Of a stretch of DNA of 64,000 bases, positions 53,841-63,259 are shown in pieces. A program made the translations under genes and the position numbers. Below the pieces are notes generated by a model that was not told where the DNA came from, ran no database searches, and worked only from the letters and a program-made list of their open reading frames with translations. Source of the stretch: Promethearchaeota archaeon Loki_b32 (GTDB lineage Archaea > Asgardarchaeota > Lokiarchaeia > Sigyniarchaeales > SOKP01); the NCBI GenBank assembly GCA_005223125.1, contig NJBH01000018.1:1-64000 (forward strand), given 5' to 3'. The stretch's first letter is position 1; every line of letters begins with the position of its first letter.

Positions 53841-55913
53841 TTATTTTAACTTAGAAATTATATTTTCATTTAATTTATTTGAAATTATACTCAAAACATC
53901 GATTATTAGACATATTCCTCCTTCACCTGTAATTGAAGAGCCTAAAATATCTCGGGAATCAGAATAATTAGACTTGAAAGGTTTCACAACTACATCCAAT
54001 TGTTGAAGTTGTTTATCTGCGATAAATACTACCGAATTTTCCTCATCTCTTTGACACCATATAGCAATTTTTTTATAGGAATTCGTCGTGGATTTGTCTA
54101 CCATATTCAAATGTTCATCTAAATGAATTACTGGTAAAGATTTTGATTTAATTTTATAGTATTGTTCCCCTTCTATGTATTCAACCTGGTTTGGATTGTA
54201 AAAGTATATCTGTTTAATATTTTCAGTTGGAATCGCAAATAGGTCATCAGCAATCTGGATTAGTTGAGCTCTTAATATTGCTCTAGTAAATGGTACTTCT
54301 ATAGTAAATTTTGTACCGATATTTTTTTGTGATTGAATATTAAAATCACCACCTAATTCCTTTATTTTTTCTGCCATTATAGCTAAACCCATCCCTCTGC
54401 CTGAAAGAATATCCGCATCTGAAAGTGTAGAGAACCCAGGCATAAGAATAAATTGATGTAAATCCTCATCACTTAATTGTTTAGCATCCTCTGAGTTATA
54501 ATATCTTCTACTTACAACTTTTTCTCTTATTTTATCATAATTAATACCCATACCATCATCTTGCACCTCAATGAAAATTGATCCTGATCTTCGATATGTT
54601 CTTAATCTTAATGTTCCAAGTTCATTTTTCCCTTTTTTAACTCGTTCCCTTGGTGATTCGATTCCATGATAAATTGCATTCCGAATTAATTGGACTAATG
54701 GAGAATTGATTTCCTCTAAGATTTTTCTATCAATTTCAACATTAGTTCCTTCAAGAATTAGTCTCAATTTTTTACCAGTTTCATTTGCTACATCACGAAC
54801 TAGTCGTTTATATTTTCTAAAAGTAGATTCAACCCTAACTAATTTTAATTTGAAAAGTATTTCTTGAATATCTAGAAAAGGTTTATCCATTTTATCAATT
54901 AACCTTACTAATGTTCTGTCTTGTTTCTTCTTTAAAAGTTGATTGATGTGATTCTTCATTATTATTAGTTCTCCGAAATAGTTCATTAATTCCTCTAAAT
55001 GCTCGATGTTAACTTTAACACTCGTTATTTTAATATTGTCTTCTGAAAAGTCGCCTACAATTTCAGAAACTCTCTCAATTTCTTCAATGTCTTCTTCTTC
55101 ATCATAATCGTCTAAAAGTAACTCGCTACTCATAGATTCTGATTTTTCTGTTTCCCATTTTTCTTTAAGATCTGTAATAGTTTTTTTAAATTCTCCTGAA
55201 TTTAGTGGAGTAATAACTTTATTTTCTATTTCCAAAATCTCATCTAAAACCTGAGATATTTTATCTTTCTTATTTTGTGTGATATAATATATTTCAAACT
55301 CATTTCTAAGAGTAGCTTTTTCTAAATCTTCAGGCGCTGGATTGGTACAACAGATTTTACCATTTTCATTTAACGCTCTAAATATAATAAATAATCTTAC
55401 TTTTTTGAAAACACAGGTATCTTCAAGGCGAACATAAATCTTAAATGATTTATTTTGTTTTTGATTAAGAAGTTTAGTAATTTCTTCTTGGTTTAAAGAC
55501 TGAATAAAGGTGATATCATACACAGTCTCAAAACTCTCAAAACTATTTTTTATGTCTTCAACAAAATTTCCATCAATATCACTTAAATCTCCTTTTTTCA
55601 CTCGGTTTAAGAAATTTCTTAGCACATCAAGACTTTCAAATAACATACCAATGAAATTTTGTCTTTTGCTTTTAGATACTTTCTTCTCCTTAGCATTTTC
55701 CAAAAGAGATTCAAAATGATGGCAGAACTTAGACAGATTGTCAAAACCGGCCATTGCAGTTAATCCTTTCAATGTATGAAATGTGAAGAAAAGTTCTTTT
55801 ATTGGTTTAGAATTCTCTGGATTTTCTTCAAAAGATAGTATTTCTTCCTCTGTTTTCTGAATCAGATCTTCGGATTCACTTATAAAAAGTTTTATATCGT
55901 CTTTAGATGACAC
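53841..55913 (-). CDS. cheA: Chemotaxis histidine kinase CheA
   Basis: 690 residues: an HPt domain with the phosphorylated His in FFTFHTLKGLTAMAGF (about residue 48), a P2-like segment (about 165-230), dimerisation helices (LEELMNYFGELIIMKNHINQ, about 305), the kinase core with LVQLIRNAIYHGIES (N box), QDDGMGINYDKI (G1) and GRGMGLAIM (G2), and the P5 CheW-like domain (FAIPTENIKQIYF). All catalytic motifs are present. It phosphorylates CheY and CheB. It sits between cheY and the beta-repeat protein. Confidence 0.95.
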   Translation of the reverse strand: MSSKDDIKLFISESEDLIQKTEEEILSFEENPENSKPIKELFFTFHTLKGLTAMAGFDNLSKFCHHFESLLENAKEKKVSKSKRQNFIGMLFESLDVLRNFLNRVKKGDLSDIDGNFVEDIKNSFESFETVYDITFIQSLNQEEITKLLNQKQNKSFKIYVRLEDTCVFKKVRLFIIFRALNENGKICCTNPAPEDLEKATLRNEFEIYYITQNKKDKISQVLDEILEIENKVITPLNSGEFKKTITDLKEKWETEKSESMSSELLLDDYDEEEDIEEIERVSEIVGDFSEDNIKITSVKVNIEHLEELMNYFGELIIMKNHINQLLKKKQDRTLVRLIDKMDKPFLDIQEILFKLKLVRVESTFRKYKRLVRDVANETGKKLRLILEGTNVEIDRKILEEINSPLVQLIRNAIYHGIESPRERVKKGKNELGTLRLRTYRRSGSIFIEVQDDGMGINYDKIREKVVSRRYYNSEDAKQLSDEDLHQFILMPGFSTLSDADILSGRGMGLAIMAEKIKELGGDFNIQSQKNIGTKFTIEVPFTRAILRAQLIQIADDLFAIPTENIKQIYFYNPNQVEYIEGEQYYKIKSKSLPVIHLDEHLNMVDKSTTNSYKKIAIWCQRDEENSVVFIADKQLQQLDVVVKPFKSNYSDSRDILGSSITGEGGICLIIDVLSIISNKLNENIISKLK

Positions 55914-55942
55914 ATAATCACCTTATATCCTCATTATTTTAA

Positions 55943-56341
55943 TTAATTCTTCTCTGCTGTTTTAATTTTAAGTATACGGTCCATAACCTCTACAATTTGT
56001 TCAGTTTTGAATGGTTTTTGAATGAAATCTTTTGCCCCTTTTTTCGCTGCCTCAAGAACTAATGCCTCTTGACCTAGCGCAGAAACTACAACTATCAATG
56101 CTTTTGAGTTTATTTTTAGAATCTCCTCTGTTGCTTCAATGCCGCCCTTTTCTGGCATTACTAAATCCATAGTAACTAAATCAGGATTTAATTTTTTATA
56201 TAAGGAGATAGCCTCAACTCCATTTGAAGCTTCACCAATAACCTCAATTTGTTCGATTTTATTTATTATGTTTTTTAACATATTTCGTGTAAATTGGGCA
56301 TCATCAACAATCAAAACCTTTTTCTTTTCATTCTTTGTCAT
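55943..56341 (-). CDS. cheY: Chemotaxis response regulator CheY
   Basis: 132 residues in a single receiver domain: VDDAQFTRNML, TMDLVMPEKGG with the phosphorylated Asp, VVSALGQEA with the Thr/Ser switch (Ser here) and the Lys in QKPF. The aromatic switch residue common in CheY is not clear. In archaea CheY binds CheF or the archaellum, neither of which is in the window, so its target is open. Confidence 0.93.
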   Translation of the reverse strand: MTKNEKKKVLIVDDAQFTRNMLKNIINKIEQIEVIGEASNGVEAISLYKKLNPDLVTMDLVMPEKGGIEATEEILKINSKALIVVVSALGQEALVLEAAKKGAKDFIQKPFKTEQIVEVMDRILKIKTAEKN

Positions 56342-56361
56342 ATTATCAACTCCTATTTATT

Positions 56362-56892
56362 TTATGTTAATGATGATAAATCTTGTTGGATTCTAAATTT
56401 ATCAACGTCACTAAAAATCTTGCTTAAATCAAGCATTACCCTTGGTCGTTCCTCAAAGTTAATAATTCCGTTAATAAATTCCATAGCAACACTCGTTTGA
56501 AAGATGGGACTCAATCCTACGATCTGAGTTGGGTCTACATGGTCTATACTAAGTATGGAATCGGTATAGAACCCAATTAAATCATTATCCATTTTAAGAA
56601 TTATGATAAAATTTTTCGAAGTACTTGAATCTTCTTCAAATGTGGAGTATTTTGAATGATATAGAACATACTGATCTAGATTCAATTTTTTCTTCAAGTT
56701 AATTACGTGAATAATTTCTCCTCGGTAATTATAGATGCCATCGATGTAGCCTAAGCTTTTGGGTAACTTTCTTATTAGACCTGCTTGAATTATTTCCTTT
56801 ACTTGATACAAATCAATGCAGAACTCTTCCCATCCAATCTGGAAAGATAGGATAGAAACTTGATCTTGTCCTTCATGTGCATTTATACTCAT
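56362..56892 (-). CDS. cheW: Chemotaxis coupling protein CheW
   Basis: 176 residues covering a CheW fold (LSFQIGWEEFCIDLYQVKEII, IDGIYNYRGEIIHVINLKKKL and INFEERPRVMLDLSKIF). A loop of about 20 residues near residue 80 (KYSTFEEDSSTSKNF) is longer than usual. It connects receptors to CheA. It is separate from the CheW domain of the fusion protein, so the cluster has two. Confidence 0.93.
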   Translation of the reverse strand: MSINAHEGQDQVSILSFQIGWEEFCIDLYQVKEIIQAGLIRKLPKSLGYIDGIYNYRGEIIHVINLKKKLNLDQYVLYHSKYSTFEEDSSTSKNFIIILKMDNDLIGFYTDSILSIDHVDPTQIVGLSPIFQTSVAMEFINGIINFEERPRVMLDLSKIFSDVDKFRIQQDLSSLT

Positions 56893-56912
56893 TTTTTTTA
56901 CCTACTTTTTCT

Positions 56913-57734
56913 TTAAATTATAAAATATTGGTTAATTTTACTTTCAAATTCGTTAAATGGAGTAACATCTCCATTAAATTCTTTTATATAATTGCGGAAA
57001 TCGAAAAGGAATTCGTCCGCGATAAGATACATATACCTTTGAAGTAATTGGTTCATATTTTCTACAAGAAAGGCAAAAATAACATTACTTTTTGATATAA
57101 CATAAAATTGTTGGTTCCCGAAGTTAATCTCTTTAAGTTTTGCTCCAGTTTCCTCTCCAATAATTGTATTTGAGAAGGATAATAAAGCTGAGATAAATCC
57201 CCCAATGTGAACTTCGTGATCAGCAATATTAGATCGTTTTTTATTAATTTTTGATATAAATGGACTTCCTGTAGAACCAATTATAAATATTGCAATAACT
57301 CCATCAGTTTTTGGAATCTCAATCTCTGATTCAAAAAATTTGGTTATTTCTGATATTGGAACGTTTGAAAGAATTTTTTTATTAATCTTTTTGGATAAAA
57401 AGTATAATTTTGGGAAATTCACCGGAACAGTCGGTTCTTTTTCTTCCATGTATATGAATACTGATATATTTTTCTCTCCATTTTTAAAATATTGAATATG
57501 AATCGTAAAAGCATCCAATGGAATAATTGAATTCCCTTGTCTTTTACTTATTATTTCTTTTTTATATAATTCGAAGATATTCTGAATGAGTGAAATTCCA
57601 ATACCATTTTGAAATAGAACATTAAGCTTCCCCCCAGAGTCAAGTTCTGAGATATTTAACAAACCATAACCTAGTATATATAATTTTTCAGATGCGTTAT
57701 TTGAGTTTTGAGCTGCGTTATTCATGGCTATCAT
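56913..57734 (-). CDS. Longin/Roadblock-like protein at the head of the chemotaxis cluster
   Basis: About 273 residues from the ATG at 57734; a TTG at 57776 would add 14. Two modules are visible: residues about 20-120 and about 145-260, each with the strand-helix-strand pattern of Longin or Roadblock platforms (GGFISALLSFSNTIIGEETG then FYVISKSNVIFAFLVEN). No exact family is certain. In Asgards such proteins work with small GTPases, fitting the Roadblock-GTPase at the other end. It is the first gene of the cluster; an A/T-rich TATA-like stretch lies near 57955-57965. Confidence 0.55.
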   Translation of the reverse strand: MIAMNNAAQNSNNASEKLYILGYGLLNISELDSGGKLNVLFQNGIGISLIQNIFELYKKEIISKRQGNSIIPLDAFTIHIQYFKNGEKNISVFIYMEEKEPTVPVNFPKLYFLSKKINKKILSNVPISEITKFFESEIEIPKTDGVIAIFIIGSTGSPFISKINKKRSNIADHEVHIGGFISALLSFSNTIIGEETGAKLKEINFGNQQFYVISKSNVIFAFLVENMNQLLQRYMYLIADEFLFDFRNYIKEFNGDVTPFNEFESKINQYFII

Positions 57735-57776
57735 ATTGCCTTCATGCTTTTTTTTAAGAAATTTTTTATTAATCAA

Positions 57777-58340
57777 TAAAAATCATAATATCTGGGTGTT
57801 CCTGGCTTTTTCTCTGAGTATTCTTCATTATCCAGTAGTTAGAAATTTTTTACACCTTTTATCAAAATCATAAAATTTTTATGTAAAATTTTATCGAGTT
57901 TTTGCTTTTTTTGTAAAATTCATTATATTGAACTAAAAAACTTATATTAGAAAATATATATAAATTTAATGTTATAGAAAATTGTTATCCGTATACAAAC
58001 ACATCTTCTTTTAAACATTTGAAATTCTTAAAATTTAAGCTACCAACTTCAATTAAAACGACTTTATTTTAATATAAGGTCAAATTTGTAAATAGTATTT
58101 AGAGTTTAAGTTTGACAAAAATTTAAATAGCTCCAAAAAATTACATAGGTAAGTAGAATTTTGAATGTCAAATTATATTCAATTACTGGAAATAACATAC
58201 AAAGTATGGATTTGAACACACAAATTTAATATTATTCTGAGTTATATTTAATAATGTCTAAATAAAAATAGTAAAGAATATTATCAAAATTGAAATCAGG
58301 ATTAAACCTAAATGTTTTAAAATTTTGGAAAGAGATTATC
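57777..58340. other. Gene-free divergent region upstream of the chemotaxis cluster
   Basis: About 560 A/T-rich bases separate the chemotaxis cluster from the zinc-ribbon/Roadblock gene. No frame with a ribosome site, tRNA or strong inverted repeat was found. A TATATATA stretch at about 57954-57962 may be the cluster promoter. A TTG at 58290 could be an alternative start for the gene that follows. Confidence 0.5.
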
Positions 58341-58985
58341 ATGAATGCTCAAACTGGAATAAACCAAGGAAACGAAGAATTTTTAAAAGAGATTATAATT
58401 AGATGTCCACAATGCTCAACAAATAAAAAATTGAAGATTCCTAAAAAAGTTATTGATCAAAGTAAGCAATTAACTACAATATCTATTCCTTCAAATTTGT
58501 GCTGTGAACATAGTTTTCAAGCTTTTGTTGACAAAAATTTTATTGTTAGAGGTTATCAAAAAGTAGATTTTGAGTTTTCTCATATGGAATTTTATGAAAG
58601 CAGTGAGGGTTCTTATGATACGGAAGGTTTTACATCAAAACCAATTTTTCAACAAATAATCCAATTATTAAGAGATTGTATTGAAGATAAGGATATTCTA
58701 GGGTCGGGGATGTTTACAGTTGAAGGAAAAGTGTTGTATTCTTCACTGCCTCAAACAACTTTGTTTAATACAATTCGTGAATTTGAAGTCAGAAGCGAAC
58801 AACATTTGATTAGCTTAAAGAAAATGTATCTAGAGTTAGATAACAGTGAGAAGTTTATCTCAACTATAATTTCCTTTAATGGATTGAAATTCAATTTAGT
58901 GTTAATGTTTTCTTTTCGCACAAAATTTGGAATGGGCAATCTCCATATGCGCGATTTACTAAAAAAAATAGAGAAAATAAACTAA
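58341..58985 (+). CDS. Zinc-ribbon plus Roadblock-like protein
   Basis: About 214 residues from the ATG at 58341. The N-terminal half has a zinc-binding pattern (RCPQCSTNKKLKIP, then NLCCEHSFQAFVDK, with RGYQKVDFEF), found in archaeal proteins that carry a Roadblock-like module behind it; the C-terminal half (FQQIIQLLRDCIEDKD...MFTVEGKVLYSSLP) fits such a module. The protein is a probable partner of Ras-like GTPases and stands divergently next to the chemotaxis cluster. Confidence 0.6.
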   Translation: MNAQTGINQGNEEFLKEIIIRCPQCSTNKKLKIPKKVIDQSKQLTTISIPSNLCCEHSFQAFVDKNFIVRGYQKVDFEFSHMEFYESSEGSYDTEGFTSKPIFQQIIQLLRDCIEDKDILGSGMFTVEGKVLYSSLPQTTLFNTIREFEVRSEQHLISLKKMYLELDNSEKFISTIISFNGLKFNLVLMFSFRTKFGMGNLHMRDLLKKIEKIN

Positions 58986-59288
58986 GGTTATTTTTTTTAT
59001 CTTTTCTTTATTGGATTAACCATAAATAATTAAATTTTTTGAAGATCATAAAGATTTAATTTCTCTTATATATACTAAGAAAACCCCATTAGTATTCAGT
59101 TTTTTTTGATTTTTTACTCACAAATAAATCTCATAAGGATATTTGCCACAAAAATAGTTTCAAATGAAATACCAAGATATTTTTGTATGTAAATATACAT
59201 TTTTAATAATTAAATAGAAAGGTTTAATTAGCTAAATATGTAAATATATATAATTAAAATAATCTGAATTTAATGGTGAAAAATAGAT

Positions 59289-59543
59289 ATGCTAACAAAG
59301 GAGGATGAAATTAATAAGAAAATACAACTTACTAAAAAAATCTTAGATAATGTGTATGAAATCTTAGAGTTGTTTAAACCCCTTTTAAGTAAAATGATTA
59401 AAATGCCCGATGCTAAAAAATTTAAGGAAAATGGAACATTTGAGAGAGCAGCATCATTATTTGGTAGAATATCTGATTTATGTGGAGAAATTGAAAATAG
59501 TTCTTTACCTTCGAATTCATTTCTTAAAAGTTTAAGCAACTAA
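59289..59543 (+). CDS. Small helical protein
   Basis: 84 residues, almost entirely helical (IQLTKKILDNVYEILELFKPLL; FERAASLFGRISDLCGEIEN). A GGTGA site lies before the ATG. Pro/Leu-rich helices suggest a small regulator or adaptor. No family was recognised. Confidence 0.5.
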   Translation: MLTKEDEINKKIQLTKKILDNVYEILELFKPLLSKMIKMPDAKKFKENGTFERAASLFGRISDLCGEIENSSLPSNSFLKSLSN

Positions 59544-59642
59544 ATTTATTGTCAAATCTATACATTTTATCTAAGTTGTAATTATTTGAAAATTAAATTT
59601 CACCTGTTTATCGAAGTTGAGTTACCTAATAGTTTGTAAGAA

Positions 59643-59714
59643 TGCGCCCGCCGGGAATTGAACCCGGGTCGCGGAGTTGGGAACCCAGCATACTGACCAC
59701 TATACTACGAGCGC
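59643..59714 (-). tRNA. tRNA-Gly(CCC)
   Basis: Minus strand: acceptor GCGCTCG pairs with CGGGCGC (one G-U), D arm GTAT...GTAT, T arm CCGGG-TTCAATT-CCCGG, and anticodon loop TTCCCAA with anticodon CCC (Gly), discriminator A. The anticodon stem CTGGG/CTCCG has one U-C mismatch at 28:42. No intron is needed. The CCA end is not encoded. Confidence 0.88.
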
Positions 59715-59813
59715 TATAAAATATAGAATTGTTGATTTATGGGTATTCTTATGAATATATATAACATTAATTAGGAATACCAATTAAAATTTTTTGAAAT
59801 ATAAGCTAAATCC

Positions 59814-59840
59814 TTTGTACTATACATTGTATAGTACAAA
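59814..59840. promoter_or_regulatory. 27-bp near-perfect palindrome
   Basis: TTTGTACTATACA (59814-59826) and TGTATAGTACAAA (59828-59840) are exact reverse complements separated by a single base. The loop is too short for an RNA hairpin, so a DNA site for a dimeric regulator is likely. A partial copy, TATACAATGT, follows at 59841. It lies 99 bases from the 5' end of tRNA-Gly and 187 bases before the histidine kinase. Confidence 0.6.
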
Positions 59841-60026
59841 TATACAATGTCCATACAAATATAACTATAAAATATTATGTAATACATATTCTTTGCATTA
59901 GATAAAGATAGATTTATCGAGGACATAAATATTTACTCCTTAATGGAATAAATATGGGATTTTTTTCAGAAATCTAATATGAATAAAAAAATACCAAGTG
60001 ATAAATAAAGTATTGGAGAAAATATA

Positions 60027-61538
60027 GTGCCGAATGAATACAAGAGAAATGAAAAGCAATTGAGTGAATCAGAGGAAAAATACAAGTTAATTTTAGAAAA
60101 CGTAAATGATTTAATTACAATTATCAATGAGAATTTAGAACATGAGTATATCAATGAAAAGGCATATTTTGATTTATTAGGTTATTCAAAAGAAGATATA
60201 ATTGGAAAAACTCCACTCACTCCTTTACATCCAGATGATGTGAAAAAAGCCCTTAAAACTTTAAGAGAGGGATTTAAGTTCGGAGAAGGTAGGAATGAAA
60301 TGCGAGTAAGACACAAAGATGGTCATTATCTCTGGTTAGAAAATAAAGGAAAAACATTTATTGATATCGATGGAAAAAAGAAAGCAATTCTGATCTCTAG
60401 AGATATAACTGAACGGAAAACTGCTGAACAAAAATTAAAAGAATCAGAAACAAAGTACAGATTAATCTCTGAAAATGCTAATGATTTAATTTTAATACTT
60501 AAACAAAACTTAGATATCGAATATGTGAACGAACGACCTTTGTTAAAACTGACAGGTTATTCAATTGAAGAAGTTATTGGGAAAAGGGCCTTGAATTTTA
60601 TACATTTAGATGATGCTAATGAAGCTTTAAATAAATTTTATAAAGCATTTGACAAAGAAGGCCATGGAACTATAGAAGTACGAATAAAACATAAAAATGG
60701 TAATTTTGTATATGTAGAAATCAATGGAAGTTTATTTCATAATGAAAAGGGTGAACCAAGAGTTCTTTTAATTACTAGAGACATTACAGAGCGTAAAAAA
60801 GCGGAAAATGTTAAAATCGAAGAATACAAAAAATTAGAAGAATTAAGCCAAATAAAAAGTGAATCAATAATGAAAGCATCCCATGAACTTAAAACTCCTT
60901 TAAGTTCTGTTTATTTTGCATCTCAACTTCTACTGAAAAATTTCAAAGAACAACTAGGTGAGGAAGTACTAAGTTTTATTGAGATTATATACAGAGGAAG
61001 CCAAAAATTAAGGCATTTAATTGAAAATATGCTTGATGCATCAAGATTAGAATCAGATGAATTGAAATTGAACTTGAGAGATGAGAATCTTGTTGAAATT
61101 TTAAATGGTTGTATTAGTGATTTAAAACATTGGGCTGACAAGAGAAAAGTTAATATTAAAGCTGATTTACTTACCCCATTTATTTTAGAAGTTGATCGAA
61201 TTAGAATAGAACAACTAATTATTAATATCTTATCTAATGCAATAAAATTTACTCCCCCTAATGGAAATATTATAATAGAATTAAATGATAGTGAAAAATA
61301 TGTAGAAATCTCAATTAGAGATACCGGTATTGGATTAACAAAGAAAGAAAAAGGAAAATTATTTCAAAAATTTGGTAAAATTGAAAGAGTTGGGAAACAA
61401 CTAGATATTGAAACCGAAGGAACAGGTTTAGGCTTATATATATCTAAAGAGATTGTCGAACTTCATAAAGGGAAAATATTGGTTAAATCACAAGGAAGAA
61501 ATAAAGGATCCACTTTTCTTATAAGATTACCAAAATAA
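60027..61538 (+). CDS. PAS-PAS sensor histidine kinase
   Basis: 503 residues, no membrane segment. Two PAS domains with PAC motifs (about 8-130 and 137-262; the second has LILKQNLDIEYVNERPLLKLTGY), then HisKA with the His in KASHELKTPLSSVYF (about 285) and HATPase with LIINILSNAIKF (N), DTGIGLTKKEKGKLFQKFG (G1) and GTGLGLYISKEI (G2). It is a cytoplasmic sensor that phosphorylates an unknown regulator. No receiver gene follows. The start is a GTG. Confidence 0.9.
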   Translation: MPNEYKRNEKQLSESEEKYKLILENVNDLITIINENLEHEYINEKAYFDLLGYSKEDIIGKTPLTPLHPDDVKKALKTLREGFKFGEGRNEMRVRHKDGHYLWLENKGKTFIDIDGKKKAILISRDITERKTAEQKLKESETKYRLISENANDLILILKQNLDIEYVNERPLLKLTGYSIEEVIGKRALNFIHLDDANEALNKFYKAFDKEGHGTIEVRIKHKNGNFVYVEINGSLFHNEKGEPRVLLITRDITERKKAENVKIEEYKKLEELSQIKSESIMKASHELKTPLSSVYFASQLLLKNFKEQLGEEVLSFIEIIYRGSQKLRHLIENMLDASRLESDELKLNLRDENLVEILNGCISDLKHWADKRKVNIKADLLTPFILEVDRIRIEQLIINILSNAIKFTPPNGNIIIELNDSEKYVEISIRDTGIGLTKKEKGKLFQKFGKIERVGKQLDIETEGTGLGLYISKEIVELHKGKILVKSQGRNKGSTFLIRLPK

Positions 61539-61653
61539 CTTTTTTAAAAACTTAATTTTCAACTATAAATGGATTTTTAAGTAGTAATTCCTTTCTCTAT
61601 AAATCCATAGAAGTATATTTTAATATCTTAATTCATTTTGAAGACATTCTAAT

Positions 61654-62304
61654 ATGCGAAAATTAAAACTAATAAGTGACAAATTTACATTAAAAATCTT
61701 AACTGGCGTTTTTGGCTTATTATCTATTACATTTGGTATTATTGGAGATATAATTGCTTATTTAATGTATCCAGGATATGATTTCAGACGAGAAGTTGTA
61801 AGTTCACTTTGTAAAGGCCCAGGAGGTCTATTTTTCCAATCTGGAACAGTAATTTCGGGTTTATTTGCCTTTATATTTGTGATTTACCTTGTAAGAACAT
61901 TTGATGGAGATGAGATTAATGAGAATCTTAGAAAATTCGCTAAAATTATGGCAATAGTTTCTTGTGCAAGTTTCATCATGTTAGGCGTTTTTTGTGGTTC
62001 TAATCCTATAGTTGCTTATATACATGGTACTAGTGCTATGATCAGTTGGATTTCTGGTTTGTTATATATTACTCTTTATAATATTTTTTTTATTAGATCA
62101 TCTAATTATTCAAAATTCCTAGGATATTTTGGTTTTATTGAAACGGTTATTCTTGTATCAATGCTGATTTTCTTCTTTTTACATCTTCTTCCAGCTTTAA
62201 GTTTCTTAATGAAAATTTTACCAAATTTAGAGTGGTTAAATACATTATCACTAATATCTTGGTATCTAGTGGTATCCATTTATATTATCCATAAAAAAAA
62301 TTAA
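61654..62304 (+). CDS. DUF998-like membrane protein, copy 1
   Basis: 216 residues with six membrane segments, an YPGYDFRREVVSSLCKGPGG loop after the first and HGTSAMISWISG between later ones, as in the DUF998-like family. It is the first copy of a tandem array; the last 21 codons (with LSLISWYLVVSIYIIHKK) recur as a fragment at 63111. Function unknown; a membrane transport or signalling role is only guessed. Confidence 0.65.
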   Translation: MRKLKLISDKFTLKILTGVFGLLSITFGIIGDIIAYLMYPGYDFRREVVSSLCKGPGGLFFQSGTVISGLFAFIFVIYLVRTFDGDEINENLRKFAKIMAIVSCASFIMLGVFCGSNPIVAYIHGTSAMISWISGLLYITLYNIFFIRSSNYSKFLGYFGFIETVILVSMLIFFFLHLLPALSFLMKILPNLEWLNTLSLISWYLVVSIYIIHKKN

Positions 62305-62400
62305 AAAACACTTTAGAGCTACTATCTCTAACGTAATTTTTAAGTTATTATAAAAATTCTTATAAATAAAAAAATTGACAGATTATTATGAAAAAAATAA

Positions 62401-63069
62401 ATGGTTTTTTTTAATAAGGTTTTTTCCTCCATCCCAGGGTATGTTTTTGGCTTTTTAACGTTTTTGATTGGGATTTTAGGATACATAGTTGCGTTAATAT
62501 TATCACCTGAATATGTTATGTGGGAAAAATCAATTAGTATTTTAGCAAATCATCATCCTGGTGGTATATATTTAAGAATTGGGTTAATTATTTCTAATAT
62601 TATAGCGATTCCTTTCATTATATATATTGGTAGGGCTTTGAAAGATGAAAATGTAAACGAGATTTTAAGAAAGCTCACAATAGGTCATGGAATTTCTGTT
62701 TCAGTAGTAGCAATATTGACTGGAAGTGTTGTATGTGCAAATATATTAATGAAATACCTGCATGGTTTATTTGCACTAACTAGTTGGATTGGTGGAACAG
62801 TAGCTTGTCTACTCATTGGATTGTTGATGTTAAGAAATACTAAATTTACAAAATCTATAATGATTTTTAGTTTTATTGTGGCTTTGATTTTTGGTACATA
62901 TCTAATCCCATTTTTCATTACAAATTTTTGTAATTATTATCCGGAAATATAATATTCATTTGGAAGGCAAATATATACAATAATGCCCCTTTTCGAGTGG
63001 ATTGTTATGTATTCTATTTTATTTTGGTATTTAGTTAATTCAATTTATTTATTTTATAAAAAAATATAA
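62401..63069 (+). pseudogene. DUF998-like membrane protein, copy 2, cut by an in-frame TAA
   Basis: 183 codons of clear homology to the copies on both sides run to a TAA at 62950-62952, but the same frame continues to 63069 with IMPLFEWIVMYSILFW and a normal tail, matching copy 3 (IMPLFEWVVYFSILSW). Copy 3 has a Cys (TGT) at the stop position. The protein would lack its last membrane segment or two. A recent mutation, an error or readthrough are possible. Confidence 0.7.
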
Positions 63070-63110
63070 TCAAATCAAATAACCTATAAATTCAATAAAA
63101 TTTTATTTGT

Positions 63111-63173
63111 GCTTTATCACTAATTTTATGGTATCTAGTAGTATCGATTTACGTTATACATAAAAGAATCTAA
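63111..63173 (+). pseudogene. Remnant of a DUF998-like gene 3' end
   Basis: The 20 codons ALSLILWYLVVSIYVIHKRI closely match the end of copy 1 (TLSLISWYLVVSIYIIHKKN), stop included, with no start. The sequence after it, up to copy 3, also matches the copy 1 - copy 2 spacer (both have TAATTTTTAAGT), so this is the left end of a duplicated unit. Confidence 0.75.
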
Positions 63174-63259
63174 AAATCCAATAGAACTCAACTTATTCTA
63201 TCATAATTTTTAAGTAGTTACAAAAATTTTTATAAGATAAAAAGAGAAGTGAGATTAAA

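Noticed and set aside
42248-57734. Archaellum or methyl-accepting receptor gene inside the chemotaxis cluster
   Set aside because: Every frame in the cluster was assigned and none has a receptor signalling hairpin or archaellin features.
62401-63069. Possible selenocysteine or recoding at the in-frame stop of copy 2
   Set aside because: The codon is TAA, not TGA, and no SECIS-like element was seen; a mutation is simpler.
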